In this document: positions 1 through 8,232 of the stretch, piece by piece
Numbering within the stretch: position 1 is the stretch's first letter
Layout of the letters: every line of letters starts with the position of its first letter
Source of the DNA: Propionibacteriaceae bacterium UBA6238
GTDB lineage: Bacteria; Actinomycetota; Actinomycetes; Propionibacteriales; Propionibacteriaceae
Length of the DNA: 41,258 bases
Direction of reading: 5' to 3'
NCBI GenBank assembly: GCA_002441465.1
Contig: DJWE01000048.1
Coordinates: 1 to 41,258, forward strand
Notes under the pieces: model-generated
What the model was told of the DNA's origin: nothing
Database searches by the model: none
Seen by the model: the letters and a program-made list of their open reading frames with translations, nothing else
Translations under genes and position numbers: made by a program

Positions 1-1039
1 AATAATCACCATGCACCAACGGACCAGCATCCAAACCCTGCAGTGGCAGCCCGAACAGTGTCTCAGTCACGCTCCCGTAGGAATCCAACTCCAACGCACC
101 CGACTCAAACCCACCCGTCGCCAACACGAACGCGTCCCCGGGATACCGGCGCGGACGACCCGCAGCTGCCGTGCGAATCGCGGTGACCCTGCCACCATCG
201 GCATCGAACCCGACCACACCGACGCCGGCGACGAACCGGACGCCCTTGTCGGCTGCGATGGCGCGCAGTCGCCGGTCCAGCCTCAGCCCCGGCACCGACG
301 GTGGCGGCAGCGGAATCTCGAACACCGGGCAATCCAGCGCGTCCGCGAGCCTGCGCCAGACCTGGGCGTCGGCCAACCCCAGCACCGCAGGCAGGCCGAC
401 CGCCTCGGCGTCGTCCAGATCGGGGCGCAGTGCCGCGACGACCCGGTCGCGGAACTCCTCAGTGTCGAAGGCCCGCGCGAAGGCCACCGCGGTCGGGTTC
501 GCCTCACCGGGACGCGGGGCGAGCCGCACGGTCACCGCTCTCGCCCGAATCCGGCCGCCGCCGGGCAGCTCGGTACGGTTGAGGTTCTCCGCGACCAACG
601 CCGGGCTGAAGTCCTTCAGCAGCTCGAACCCCGCGATCAGCCACCGACGCCGCGGACGGGCCGCCCCGGCCAGCATCGACGGTGGAACCAGAGCGGTCGG
701 TCGCAACGCGCCCACCGCCGTGGGCAGCAGGAGGTTCGAGGTTCCGTCGCCAACCAGGAACTCCGGGCCCACCAGGTCGCGGAGGTAGGCCAGTCCCTCG
801 CGCACCGACTCAGCGCCGATCTGCGCGTAGGGGTGGCCGGCCCGAACCGAACGCAGTCGCTCCCACGGCTCGCGGACGAGCTCGCGCCCGTCTCGACCGA
901 ACACGTCGATAGTGCCCTGGGAGAGCGGTAGCCCGCCCAGTCCCTTGGCGATCAGCGTCACCTGGTTTCCGGCGTCGGCCAGCCTGATCGCGGCCACAAG
1001 ACCACCCAGACCTGCCCCGACGACGACCACGCGGCTCAT
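1..1039 (-). CDS. glpB: Anaerobic glycerol-3-phosphate dehydrogenase subunit B (partial, 3' end outside window)
   Basis: About 346 codons are visible and the frame is still open at the window edge. The product starts with a FAD/NAD-binding Rossmann motif (VVVGAGLGGLVAAIRLADAG), followed by a stretch around LPLSQGTIDVFG that is characteristic of GlpB. In the GlpABC complex, GlpB carries flavin and links the GlpA dehydrogenase to the membrane partner GlpC. The ATG at 1039 overlaps the glpA stop by four bases (ATGA), so the two are translationally coupled. glpC would be expected just beyond the left edge; that is inference. No frameshift or stop was seen in the visible part. Confidence 0.88.
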   Translation of the reverse strand, partial: MSRVVVVGAGLGGLVAAIRLADAGNQVTLIAKGLGGLPLSQGTIDVFGRDGRELVREPWERLRSVRAGHPYAQIGAESVREGLAYLRDLVGPEFLVGDGTSNLLLPTAVGALRPTALVPPSMLAGAARPRRRWLIAGFELLKDFSPALVAENLNRTELPGGGRIRARAVTVRLAPRPGEANPTAVAFARAFDTEEFRDRVVAALRPDLDDAEAVGLPAVLGLADAQVWRRLADALDCPVFEIPLPPPSVPGLRLDRRLRAIAADKGVRFVAGVGVVGFDADGGRVTAIRTAAAGRPRRYPGDAFVLATGGFESGALELDSYGSVTETLFGLPLQGLDAGPLVHGDY

Positions 1040-2610
1040 CGCTGCCCCACCGCGCCGTCGGGAAGGTCATCGATGCAGAGGGTGCCCTTGATGATCCAGT
1101 TGTCCAAGGCCATCTGGCGCACCTGGGCGCCGTACAGGACGGGCCACAACCCGATCCAGCGGTTCTTCAAGAACGCGCGTAGCTCTCCTGTGGCCCGGGC
1201 GGCGTCCCACTCCCCGCTCGCGCAGGCCACACCGGCGGCCCTGGCAGCGCAGAATCCACCCTGACAAGCACCCATGCCCAGCCGGGACTGGCGACGCAGG
1301 TCGTCCAGACTCGCCTCGCTCTCCTCGTGGAGGGCTTGGACGAACTCCCGGCGGGTCAGCAACTCGCACTCACACAGCAGCGGTTCGGTCCCGAAGTCGG
1401 CCTCCCTGCGCTCGAGCCGATCGGTGACCCGATGGGTTCGAGTGGGCTCCGGATCGGGCACCGGCTCAAGCGCGGTCCGGCACGGCCGGTCCACGCCGAG
1501 CCGCTCGACCAACTGATCGACCAGCCCTTCGGCCATCAGCCGATAGGTGGTGAGCTTGCCGCCGACGATCGTCAGCATGCCGTCCAGCCCATCGCGGGAA
1601 CTGTGGTCGAGAATGCACATGCCGCGACTCATGTGCCGGGTGTCGGACGCGTCGGTGCGCGTGTCCCTGACCAGCGGACGCGCACCCGCCCACGCGTGCA
1701 CCGCACGGGACTGACGGAAGCCCGGCACCAGCGACTCCCCGGCGTCCAGCATCTGCTGGACCTCATCGGGCTCGATCGCCAGGTGGTCGGGGTCTGCGGC
1801 GCGAACGTCCGTGGTGCCGATGATGCTCACCGTGTGCGCAGGCACGATCAGGTCACCGTCCCCGGGCACGGCCAGCCGATTCACGACACTGTTCACCAGT
1901 CGGTGTGCCATCGCGACCATGATGCCGCGACCCGGCACAACCTCGACCTCCGCGCAACCGGCCAGCGCGGCCACTCGTCCGGCCCAGGGCCCGGTCGCGT
2001 TCACCACGAACGAGGTGTCGATAACGACCTCCTCACCGGTGCGCCGGTCCAGGCACCGGACCGCCCGGACGGCGCCCGCGCTGGTTTCGATCCCCACGAC
2101 CTCGGTGTAGGTCCGGATCTGCGCGCCGTGCTCCTTGGCCGAGCGCGCCGCGCCCCAAGCCAACTGCCAGCCGTCCACCGATCCGTCCTCCACCTGGAAG
2201 GCGCGCTGGGCGGTCGGGTTCACCCGCGGTTCACGCCGGAGCAGTTCGGCGACCTCAACCTCGGCGAACGGAAGGCCTGCCTCGGTGGAGGCCTTGACCC
2301 AGCGCTCGGCGTAGTCCGGATCATCTCCGGCGAACTGGACGAAGTAGCCGCCGGTGGCTTCGATCGCTCCGGCCTGGATTCGCCGGAGGATTCGGTTCTC
2401 GCTGGCGCACTCCATTCCCGAGTGCGGATCGGCGACCATGTAGCGCGCCCCGGAATGCAACAGTCCATGGAACCGTCCCGAGGTGCCCTGTGCCAGGTCA
2501 GCACGTTCCAGCAGCACGGCGGAGAGACCCCGCATGGCGACATCACGGAGGATTCCGGCACCCGTCACTCCTCCGCCGATCACCACCACATCGGTGTTCA
2601 GGCGTATCAC
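1036..2610 (-). CDS. glpA: Anaerobic glycerol-3-phosphate dehydrogenase subunit A
   Basis: This 524-aa FAD-dependent enzyme oxidises sn-glycerol 3-phosphate to dihydroxyacetone phosphate. The dinucleotide-binding motif VVVIGGGVTGAGILRDVAMR lies at residues 8-27 and a DAO-type oxidoreductase fold follows. The C-terminal third carries a BFD-like [2Fe-2S] domain, with the Cys pairs LLCECELL and GACQGGFCAAR. That domain separates GlpA from the single-subunit aerobic GlpD. The GTG start at 2610 is preceded by GGGAG at a suitable distance. It lies 126 bp after glpK and overlaps glpB by four bases, giving the order glpK-glpA-glpB. Confidence 0.93.
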   Translation of the reverse strand: MIRLNTDVVVIGGGVTGAGILRDVAMRGLSAVLLERADLAQGTSGRFHGLLHSGARYMVADPHSGMECASENRILRRIQAGAIEATGGYFVQFAGDDPDYAERWVKASTEAGLPFAEVEVAELLRREPRVNPTAQRAFQVEDGSVDGWQLAWGAARSAKEHGAQIRTYTEVVGIETSAGAVRAVRCLDRRTGEEVVIDTSFVVNATGPWAGRVAALAGCAEVEVVPGRGIMVAMAHRLVNSVVNRLAVPGDGDLIVPAHTVSIIGTTDVRAADPDHLAIEPDEVQQMLDAGESLVPGFRQSRAVHAWAGARPLVRDTRTDASDTRHMSRGMCILDHSSRDGLDGMLTIVGGKLTTYRLMAEGLVDQLVERLGVDRPCRTALEPVPDPEPTRTHRVTDRLERREADFGTEPLLCECELLTRREFVQALHEESEASLDDLRRQSRLGMGACQGGFCAARAAGVACASGEWDAARATGELRAFLKNRWIGLWPVLYGAQVRQMALDNWIIKGTLCIDDLPDGAVGQR

Positions 2611-2644
2611 GCAAAAGCTCCCATTGATCGATCGGTCAGGATTG

Positions 2645-2714
2645 GTCCGCGCCCGTTTCGGGGCGCGGACGAGTTGGCCCTCGGCGGCGGGGACGCGAGG
2701 CCGCCCCCGCCGCC
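2645..2714 (-). terminator. Two GC-rich hairpins between glpK and glpA
   Basis: Two inverted repeats fill the glpK-glpA gap. The first pairs 2645-2654 (GTCCGCGCCC) with 2661-2670 around a 6-nt loop. The second pairs 2683-2692 (GGCGGCGGGG) with 2705-2714 around a 12-nt loop. Neither has a T-tract, so they may act as partial terminators or mRNA-stabilising stems that set the glpK to glpAB ratio. The function is inferred. Confidence 0.5.
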
Positions 2715-2736
2715 CGGGGCCTGAAGGACGCGGCCG

Positions 2737-4245
2737 CTAGATCGCGGGCACCTTCTTGGCCCAGCCGCGGCTGAGCTCCACGGCAGCCTTCCAGCCTGCG
2801 TAGAGCGCCTCTCTGCGCTCCTCCGGCATGACCGGGTGGAAGCAGCGGTCGACACCCCAGTTGCCGGCGATGTCGTCGGTGCTCGTCCACAGCCCGCTGC
2901 CAAGACCCGCGAGGTACGCGGCGCCGAGCGCGGTCATCTCCACCACGGTGGGACGGATGGTCGGCAGACCGAGGATGTCGGCCTGGAACTGGCACAACAG
3001 GTTGTTGGCCACAGCTCCGCCGTCCACCCGCAGCTCGGTGACCTCGATACTCCCATCGGCGGTAACGGCATCGATGATGTCCCTGGTCTGGTAGGCCAGC
3101 GCCTCCAGCCCGGCACGGATGATGTGGTACCGGTTCGTGCCTCGGGTCATGCCAACCATCAGGCCACGGGCGTACATGTCCCAGTAGGGAGCGCACAGCC
3201 CGACGAACGCCGGAACCAGGTAGACGCCCTGGGTGTCGGGCACCATGAAGCCGTACCACTCGGTGTCGGCCGAGGTCTGGATGATCTTCAGCTCGTCCCG
3301 CAGCCACTGAATGGTGGCTCCGGAGATGAAGATGACGCCCTCGAGCGCGTAGGTGATCTCACCGTTGAGCCCCCAGGCGATCGTGGTGGTGAGGCCGTCT
3401 TTGAAGATCGGGCGATCGCCGGTGTTCATCATGTACACGCCGGCCGTACCGAACGTGTTCTTCGCCATGCCCGGCTTGTAGCAGGCCTGGCCGAACAGGG
3501 CGGCCTGCTGGTCACCGGCGACGCCACGAATCGGGATCTCCACCCCGAACAGGCCGGCCGTGGTGGCACCGAAGTCACCGTTGGAGTCGATCACGCGGGG
3601 CAGCACCTGCATCGGGATGCCCATCTTGGCGCACAGCTCTTCGTCCCACTGCTTGGTGTTGATGTTGAAGATCATCGACCGCGAGGCGTTGGAGTAGTCG
3701 GTCAGATGGCTGCGTCCGCCGGTGAGGTTCCAGATCAGCCAGGTGTCGATCGTGCCGAAGGCGATCTCACCACGCTCGGCGCGCTCCCGGCTGCCCGGGA
3801 CGGCGTCGAACACGAACGGAATCTTCGAGGCCGAGAAGTAGGCGTCGATGACCAGACCGGTCTTGTCGCGGATCTCCTGGGTCAACCCCTGCCGCATCCA
3901 TTCCTCGACGATGTCGGCGGTCTGCCGGGACTGCCAGCAGATCGAGTTGTACAGGGGCTTGCCCGTCTCCCGATCCCACAAGACGGCGGACTCGCGCTGA
4001 TTGGTGATTCCGATCGCTCGTATCTCTTCCGGAGAGACGCCCGCCTTGTCCAGCGCCTTGCGGGCGGTGTAGAGCTGTGCCTCCAGAATCTCTTCCGGAT
4101 TGTGCTCGACCCAGCCGGGCTGGGGATAGAGCTGGGTGAATTCCTTGGCGCAATCGCCAATCATTTCACCGTTCTTGTTCCAAATGATGGTGCGCACTCC
4201 GGTCGTCCCGGAATCCAGTGCCATAATGTACTGCTGCTCAGACAC
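2737..4245 (-). CDS. glpK: Glycerol kinase
   Basis: This 502-aa FGGY-family sugar kinase phosphorylates glycerol to sn-glycerol 3-phosphate with ATP. The N-terminus YIMALDSGTTGVRTIIWNK is the phosphate-1 motif. QREsavLWDRETGKPLYN and the later FGTAGVYMMNTG and RVDGGAVANNLLCQFQAD segments are diagnostic of GlpK. Its length matches the family (about 500 aa). The GTG start at 4245 is chosen because an AAAGGAG ribosome-binding site lies about 7 nt upstream and the protein then begins MSEQQYIMALD, as expected. glpA and glpB follow on the same strand, so the product feeds directly into GlpAB. Confidence 0.97.
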   Translation of the reverse strand: MSEQQYIMALDSGTTGVRTIIWNKNGEMIGDCAKEFTQLYPQPGWVEHNPEEILEAQLYTARKALDKAGVSPEEIRAIGITNQRESAVLWDRETGKPLYNSICWQSRQTADIVEEWMRQGLTQEIRDKTGLVIDAYFSASKIPFVFDAVPGSRERAERGEIAFGTIDTWLIWNLTGGRSHLTDYSNASRSMIFNINTKQWDEELCAKMGIPMQVLPRVIDSNGDFGATTAGLFGVEIPIRGVAGDQQAALFGQACYKPGMAKNTFGTAGVYMMNTGDRPIFKDGLTTTIAWGLNGEITYALEGVIFISGATIQWLRDELKIIQTSADTEWYGFMVPDTQGVYLVPAFVGLCAPYWDMYARGLMVGMTRGTNRYHIIRAGLEALAYQTRDIIDAVTADGSIEVTELRVDGGAVANNLLCQFQADILGLPTIRPTVVEMTALGAAYLAGLGSGLWTSTDDIAGNWGVDRCFHPVMPEERREALYAGWKAAVELSRGWAKKVPAI

Positions 4246-4336
4246 CTGCGATCTCCTTTGATCGTTTCGTTCGTTTGCCAGGAACCTTGTGAACTGCTCG
4301 TGTTGTCTGGGGGTGTCAGTTATGGACGGAGGAGGC

Positions 4337-4419
4337 AGCCAGCCACCCCGGATCGCCGGGAGCGCCGGGGTGACTGGCTACGGAGGATCGATGACCCGAC
4401 CGGGCGGTTCGGGTCATCG
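4337..4419 (-). terminator. Double hairpin downstream of the RuBisCO-like gene
   Basis: Two stem-loops lie between the stop of the RuBisCO-like gene (4444) and glpK. The nearer pairs 4389-4399 (CGATGACCCGA) with 4409-4419 perfectly. The farther pairs 4337-4351 with 4365-4379 with a single mismatch. There is no strong U-tract. The pair most likely ends the transcript of the RuBisCO-like gene and separates it from glpKAB. Confidence 0.6.
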
Positions 4420-4443
4420 ACCGTTCAACCGAGCATGCGAGGA

Positions 4444-5772
4444 TCAGGACTCGAGGTCGTAGAGCTTCGCGTAGTCGTCCACACCGTAGACGCCCCAGAC
4501 CCGAAGGGCCTCAGCGAGTTCGGTGTGATCCTTGGCGTACTCGGTGATATCGATACCCTGCATGACCGCGTCCACGCTCTGGCGCATGGCCATCGCACCG
4601 GCCCTGGGGCCCGACGGATGACCGTGGATGCCCGCGCCGACGCCGAGGATGAACTCGTTCCCGAGCTGCTCGACCAGGTAGGGAACCATACCGGGGGTAA
4701 CGCCGCCGCCGGCGTGGGTGAAGGTCTGCTTGATGTGGCCCATCGGCGAGTAGCCGATGTGCCAGACCCGCACGAACTTCTCCAGCAGGGCGTTGAACTT
4801 GGCCGACGGAGCCACGTTCAACGACATATCCGCGCCGCACAGCCGGATCAGCTTCTGCGCCACCTCAGTGCTCAGGCCCTGGTTGGGAGCGACCGTCTGG
4901 GCGCCGCCGTAGCAGGTGTGCGCACCGATCGGGACGTTGATGTTCGGATCCTCGGCAAGCATGCGCAGGCCGGAGAACCCGACCGCGAACACGTTGACCA
5001 GCAGGGCGTTCGCTCCGGCCTCGATGGCGCGGTAGGCGTTGTCCTTGAGCCGGCTCACCTCATCGGTGACGTTCGCGGTGAACAGCGTCTTCTCGTGCTT
5101 CTCCGCGTCCGCCCGCCGAGCCGCGTCCATGTAGGCGCGCACCCGGTCCTCCAGCGGCGAGAAGGCGGGGCTGCCGCCGATGAGCTCGTCGTCCTTGATC
5201 CAGTCCGCGCCGCCGACGGCTGCTTCGTAGAACAGCTTCGCGCCGTCTTCGGGAACGATTCCCGTGCAGGGCTTGATCATGTTGTTGAGGATCGGCCGTT
5301 CCGGAATGCCCAACAGATCGCGCACGCCGGTGATACCGAACTTGGGCCCCTTGAACTGCTTGAGGAAGCTCGGCGGGAACTCCAGATCGAGCAGCTTGAG
5401 ATCTGGCATCGAGGAGATGTTGCCGATCACCGACGACAGCATCAGCGGCAGGTTGTCGTAGAAGTTGATCCACGGGAACGCGGCGCGCAGCACGAAAGTG
5501 CGGCGAGCCTCCCTGGGCACCTGCGCGATCAGCTCGTAGTTCGGCACGCTGTAGATGCCGACGATCTTCGCCGCGCTGCGCGCACGCACTTCCTCGGTCT
5601 CCCCAGGAACGGCGAACCAGGATCCGGACGACTGCTCAATTGCCAGTGCCGCGGATTTTGCGACCAAATCAGAATGCGGCCCGCCAGCCACCAAATACGT
5701 GGCAATGACGTAGTCCTCAGAGTTGATTCCTTCCCAGACCGGGAAGAGACTCGGGTCATACAGTTGATTCAT
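4444..5772 (-). CDS. RuBisCO-like protein (form IV type), possibly an oxo-isoapionate-phosphate transcarboxylase-like enzyme
   Basis: The 442-aa product has the RuBisCO large-chain fold. Visible active-site equivalents are the E-x-S-S-G-x-W loop (AIEQSSGSWFAVPG), GN in SSVIGNISS, the Lys of NNMIKPCTG, the carbamylation and metal site GGADWIKDDEL (K, D, E all present), a His in IGAHTCYGG, a loop-6-type Lys in APSAKFN, GGGVTPGMVP, and the phosphate-binding GAGIHGHPSGPRAG. The Arg that normally follows the active-site His is Thr, so true carboxylation of ribulose bisphosphate is unlikely. Known relatives act as enolases, isomerases, or decarboxylases/transcarboxylases in apionate and isoapionate catabolism (OiaC/OiaX). 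The exact substrate is not readable here. The ATG at 5772 is chosen over an upstream in-frame ATG because GAGGAGG sits about 11 nt before it and homology begins there. It stands between glpK and a divergent HAD phosphatase. Confidence 0.85.
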   Translation of the reverse strand: MNQLYDPSLFPVWEGINSEDYVIATYLVAGGPHSDLVAKSAALAIEQSSGSWFAVPGETEEVRARSAAKIVGIYSVPNYELIAQVPREARRTFVLRAAFPWINFYDNLPLMLSSVIGNISSMPDLKLLDLEFPPSFLKQFKGPKFGITGVRDLLGIPERPILNNMIKPCTGIVPEDGAKLFYEAAVGGADWIKDDELIGGSPAFSPLEDRVRAYMDAARRADAEKHEKTLFTANVTDEVSRLKDNAYRAIEAGANALLVNVFAVGFSGLRMLAEDPNINVPIGAHTCYGGAQTVAPNQGLSTEVAQKLIRLCGADMSLNVAPSAKFNALLEKFVRVWHIGYSPMGHIKQTFTHAGGGVTPGMVPYLVEQLGNEFILGVGAGIHGHPSGPRAGAMAMRQSVDAVMQGIDITEYAKDHTELAEALRVWGVYGVDDYAKLYDLES

Positions 5773-5881
5773 AGTCCGGCACGCCTCCTCGCATGCTCCT
5801 GTGATTATCGATCGAAGCGCCGTAGCGCTCTTTTTCGGATCCGTAGTCAGGCTAGGCCGATGGCACCGCCGACACCATATG

Positions 5882-6000
5882 GAAAGTTGTTTCAATAACT
5901 GCCGGGCAGAGCGCTGCCGGAACAGCTGCGGACGACCCACTCGCGTCCGTTCGCCACAGACGCACGGACGCCGCTTCCACTATCGAAAGTCCTTTCAATA
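5882..6000. promoter_or_regulatory. Paired palindromic sites in the RuBisCO-like/HAD divergent promoter region
   Basis: The 376-bp gap between the divergent RuBisCO-like and HAD genes has two matching 16-bp sites, GAAAGTTGTTTCAATA at 5882-5897 and GAAAGTCCTTTCAATA at 5985-6000. They differ at two central bases, and each contains a GAAA-N4-TTTC dyad. Their flanks are also similar (ATATG before one, CTATC before the other). One lies on the side of the RuBisCO-like gene and one on the side of the phosphatase gene, as expected if one regulator controls both. No regulator gene is adjacent. The rest of the gap shows no other gene. Confidence 0.5.
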
Positions 6001-6148
6001 TCGGCGCGCTCCGGCCCGGCACCTAGGGTGGAGACACCGGCAGGTCGAGCGGACGCCGAACGCCCGCCGCCCGCCGGCGTTCGTGGGTGCCGATGGGGCT
6101 GCGCGCACCGACGGAAGGGTCGAGCGCCCCGGGAAAGGGACCGCGACC

Positions 6149-6940
6149 ATGGACCGTCCGGCACTGATAGCCGTCGACGTGGACGGGACGATCGCCGGCA
6201 CCGATCACCTGATCAGCCCGCGCACCCGAGAGGTCCTCTCCCGGCTGTATCCGGCCGGCATCGCGGGGGTGGTGGTGACCGGCCGCGCCGAGTGGGTGAC
6301 TCGCCGGATCGCGCGCTCGATCGGCTTCCGCGCACCCGCCATCTCCAGCAACGGTGCGGTGATCAGCGTCCCCGACGGAGGCGAGAAGTTGTGGGTCCGC
6401 CACGTCGACCCCGATGACGCCGCTCATGCCGTGAGCGTGGCGAGAGCGCACGGCGCCGAACCGAGCCTATGGACGACCGACGCCTGGTACGCCGACCAGG
6501 ACGGATCGAGCATCGACCTGCTCAACGTGCTGCTGGAGTGCCCGCCGCAGCGTCGCCGGCTCGAAGAGGTGATCGCGACCGAGGATGTGGTCAAGATCAT
6601 GATCGGCGGCTCCCCCGAGCTCCTGGACGAGATCGGCCCGTCCCTGGAAGCCAGCGTTCCCGGAATGGTGCGTTCGATGAGCGCCTTCTACGAGGCCGGG
6701 CCGGCCGACATCACCAAGCGGGAGGCGATGGCCTTTCTGCTGGAGTCGCTCGAGATCGACCCCGCCGACGCGTGGGGATTCGGCGACAGCGACATCGACA
6801 CCGGCTGGCTCAGCCTGCTGGGACGGGCCGTGGCCACCTCGAACGCCTTCCCCGGAGTGCTCGACATCGCCGATGTCGTGATCGGACACCATGGCGACGA
6901 CGCCGTGGCGGACTATCTCGAGGCCGAGCTCTTCAGCTGA
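6149..6940 (+). CDS. HAD-superfamily (Cof/SPP-type) phosphatase
   Basis: The 263-aa product is a HAD hydrolase with a C2-type cap, the class that removes phosphate from sugar phosphates and small metabolites. Motif I is DVDGT at residues 10-14, motif II is in PAISSNGAVIS, motif III Lys is in DITKREAM, and motif IV is GFGDSDIDTGW, which binds Mg2+. The start ATG at 6149 follows GGGAAAGGGA with about 8 nt spacing; the frame is open further upstream but without homology. It diverges from the RuBisCO-like gene and shares its putative operator, so it may dephosphorylate a substrate or product of that enzyme. That link is a hypothesis. Confidence 0.85.
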   Translation: MDRPALIAVDVDGTIAGTDHLISPRTREVLSRLYPAGIAGVVVTGRAEWVTRRIARSIGFRAPAISSNGAVISVPDGGEKLWVRHVDPDDAAHAVSVARAHGAEPSLWTTDAWYADQDGSSIDLLNVLLECPPQRRRLEEVIATEDVVKIMIGGSPELLDEIGPSLEASVPGMVRSMSAFYEAGPADITKREAMAFLLESLEIDPADAWGFGDSDIDTGWLSLLGRAVATSNAFPGVLDIADVVIGHHGDDAVADYLEAELFS

Positions 6941-6962
6941 GCGGGACGGCCGGATCGCGCTG

Positions 6963-7127
6963 TCAGGCTGAAGGAGACTGGGGCGATTCCGGAGTCGACT
7001 CCTCGTCGAAGTCGATCCGGTTCAGGTTGCGGTGCATGCTCCAGAAGAGGAAGCCGAGCAGGACCAGTAGCCCGACCGCCATGGCTAGCGGCAGCCACGA
7101 CGGTGTCACCAGCGTCAGTTGCACCAT
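6963..7127 (-). CDS. Small single-span membrane protein, 54 aa
   Basis: The translation begins MVQLTLVTPSWLPLAMAVG, runs through a hydrophobic helix (roughly residues 12-29), then MHRNLNRIDFDEE and a Ser/Pro-rich acidic tail. The layout suggests one transmembrane helix with a charged C-terminal tail. It lies downstream of mca on the same strand and ends 22 bp from the convergent HAD gene. The clear codon structure, hydrophobic segment and compact charged tail argue for a real gene. Function is unknown. Confidence 0.6.
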   Translation of the reverse strand: MVQLTLVTPSWLPLAMAVGLLVLLGFLFWSMHRNLNRIDFDEESTPESPQSPSA

Positions 7128-7229
7128 GGGGCAAGGCTAGCGCGTGTTCCCCCGCGAACTCCTGGCGAATCCCGCTCGACCAGCCTTGTCGGGTGACCGC
7201 TGGGATGTCACCACCCGTGGGCAGAACCT

Positions 7230-7259
7230 GAACAATAGGTACCTGTCCCCTTTTTGTTC
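7230..7259. repeat. Degenerate palindrome with a GTCCCC core
   Basis: GAACAA (7230-7235) and TTGTTC (7254-7259) bracket AGGTACCTGTCCCC. The right part resembles the GGAACCGTCCCC end of the 26-bp repeats found at three other loci in this window, with one inserted base and an A-to-T change. It lies in the gap between mca and the 54-aa gene and could serve as a weak terminator. Membership of the same repeat family is uncertain. Confidence 0.3.
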
Positions 7260-7294
7260 ACGAGCCTGCTCAGCAACCGGACGGCCCGACGCAC

Positions 7295-8182
7295 CTAGAT
7301 CGAGTAGTTCCCCGCATCGCCCGATTCTGCCTGGCGGAGGCCGGCGAACAGATCCGACTCCGGCAGGGCCACCGGCACCGTCGAGCGCACCAGCTGGTAG
7401 TCCTCGGTCGGCCAGCCGGCCCGCTGGATCGCCAGCGGCACCGCGAACCAGCGTCCCTCGGGATCGATCTGGGTGGCATGGGCGAGCAAGGCCTGGTTGC
7501 GGACGTCGAAGAAGTCCGCACAGGGTACGAAGGTGGTCAGCCGAGAGAGACGCTCGGAATCCTCGCCCCACTGCGCCAGCCATTCGGCGTAGGGACGACC
7601 CAGCCCTGCGGCGTGCATCGCCGCGTCCAGCGCGGCGTAGCGGCCTCGGTGCAGGGTCATGTCGTAGTAGACCTTGGGCACGACCCACGGCTCGCCGTGC
7701 TCGGGCCAGGCGTCCGGGTCGGCGGCGGCCTCCACCGCGGCCATCGACACCCGGTGGCACTGGATGTGGTCGGGATGCGGATAGCCGCCACTCTCGTCGT
7801 AGGTGGTCAGCACCTGCGGACGGAACTCACGGATCACCTTCACCAGCGGACCCGCGGCGACCGCAGGGTCGAGCCGCGCGAACGCGTCCGGCGGGAGCTC
7901 CTCCCCCTCCTCGGGCATGCCCGAGTCGACGTAGTCGAGCCAGACCTGCTCGATGCCGAGGATCCGCGCGGCCTCGGCCATCTCGGCCTTGCGCAGAGCC
8001 GGCAGGTTCGCCTCGTTCTCCGGCGTCTCCAGCTTCGGGTTCAGGATCGAGCCACGCTCCCCGCCGGTGCAGGTGGCCACCCGCACCCGCACTCCCTGTG
8101 CAACGTAGTAGGCAGTGGTCGCGGCACCCTTACTCGACTCGTCGTCGGGGTGCGCGTGGACGTGCAGCAACCGCAAGCTCAT
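7295..8182 (-). CDS. mca: Mycothiol S-conjugate amidase
   Basis: The 295-aa zinc amidase cleaves mycothiol S-conjugates into a mercapturic acid and GlcN-Ins, detoxifying electrophiles in the cytoplasm. The LmbE-family zinc motif VHAHPDDESSKGAAT is at the N-terminus, followed by VATCTGGERGSILNP and TTYDESGGYPHPDHIQCHRV. These fit Mca better than the paralogue MshB. The ATG at 8182 is chosen because homology starts at MSLRLLHVHAHPDD; a 12-codon upstream extension has no support. DUF4307 and greA lie upstream on the other strand, a common actinobacterial neighbourhood. Confidence 0.93.
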   Translation of the reverse strand: MSLRLLHVHAHPDDESSKGAATTAYYVAQGVRVRVATCTGGERGSILNPKLETPENEANLPALRKAEMAEAARILGIEQVWLDYVDSGMPEEGEELPPDAFARLDPAVAAGPLVKVIREFRPQVLTTYDESGGYPHPDHIQCHRVSMAAVEAAADPDAWPEHGEPWVVPKVYYDMTLHRGRYAALDAAMHAAGLGRPYAEWLAQWGEDSERLSRLTTFVPCADFFDVRNQALLAHATQIDPEGRWFAVPLAIQRAGWPTEDYQLVRSTVPVALPESDLFAGLRQAESGDAGNYSI

Positions 8183-8232
8183 GGCCCCATTCTGCGGAAC
8201 CGAGGGCGCTGGACCCAAGCCGACAGGACAGA

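Noticed and set aside
5811..5836. Short AGCGC-CGTA-GCGCT stem followed by TTTTT on the plus strand
   Set aside because: The 5-bp stem lies upstream of both divergent genes and would terminate no known transcript in that direction. It is probably fortuitous.
2836..5898. A plus-strand open frame of about 1020 codons antisense to glpK and the RuBisCO-like gene
   Set aside because: High GC content leaves long antisense frames open. The translation is Arg/Gly/His/Asp-rich with no family features, whereas the minus strand encodes well-conserved enzymes.
5773..5940. N-terminal extension of the RuBisCO-like protein to an upstream ATG
   Set aside because: The added 56 residues are Arg/Cys-rich without family similarity, cover the putative operator, and would bury the GAGGAGG site that precedes the ATG at 5772.
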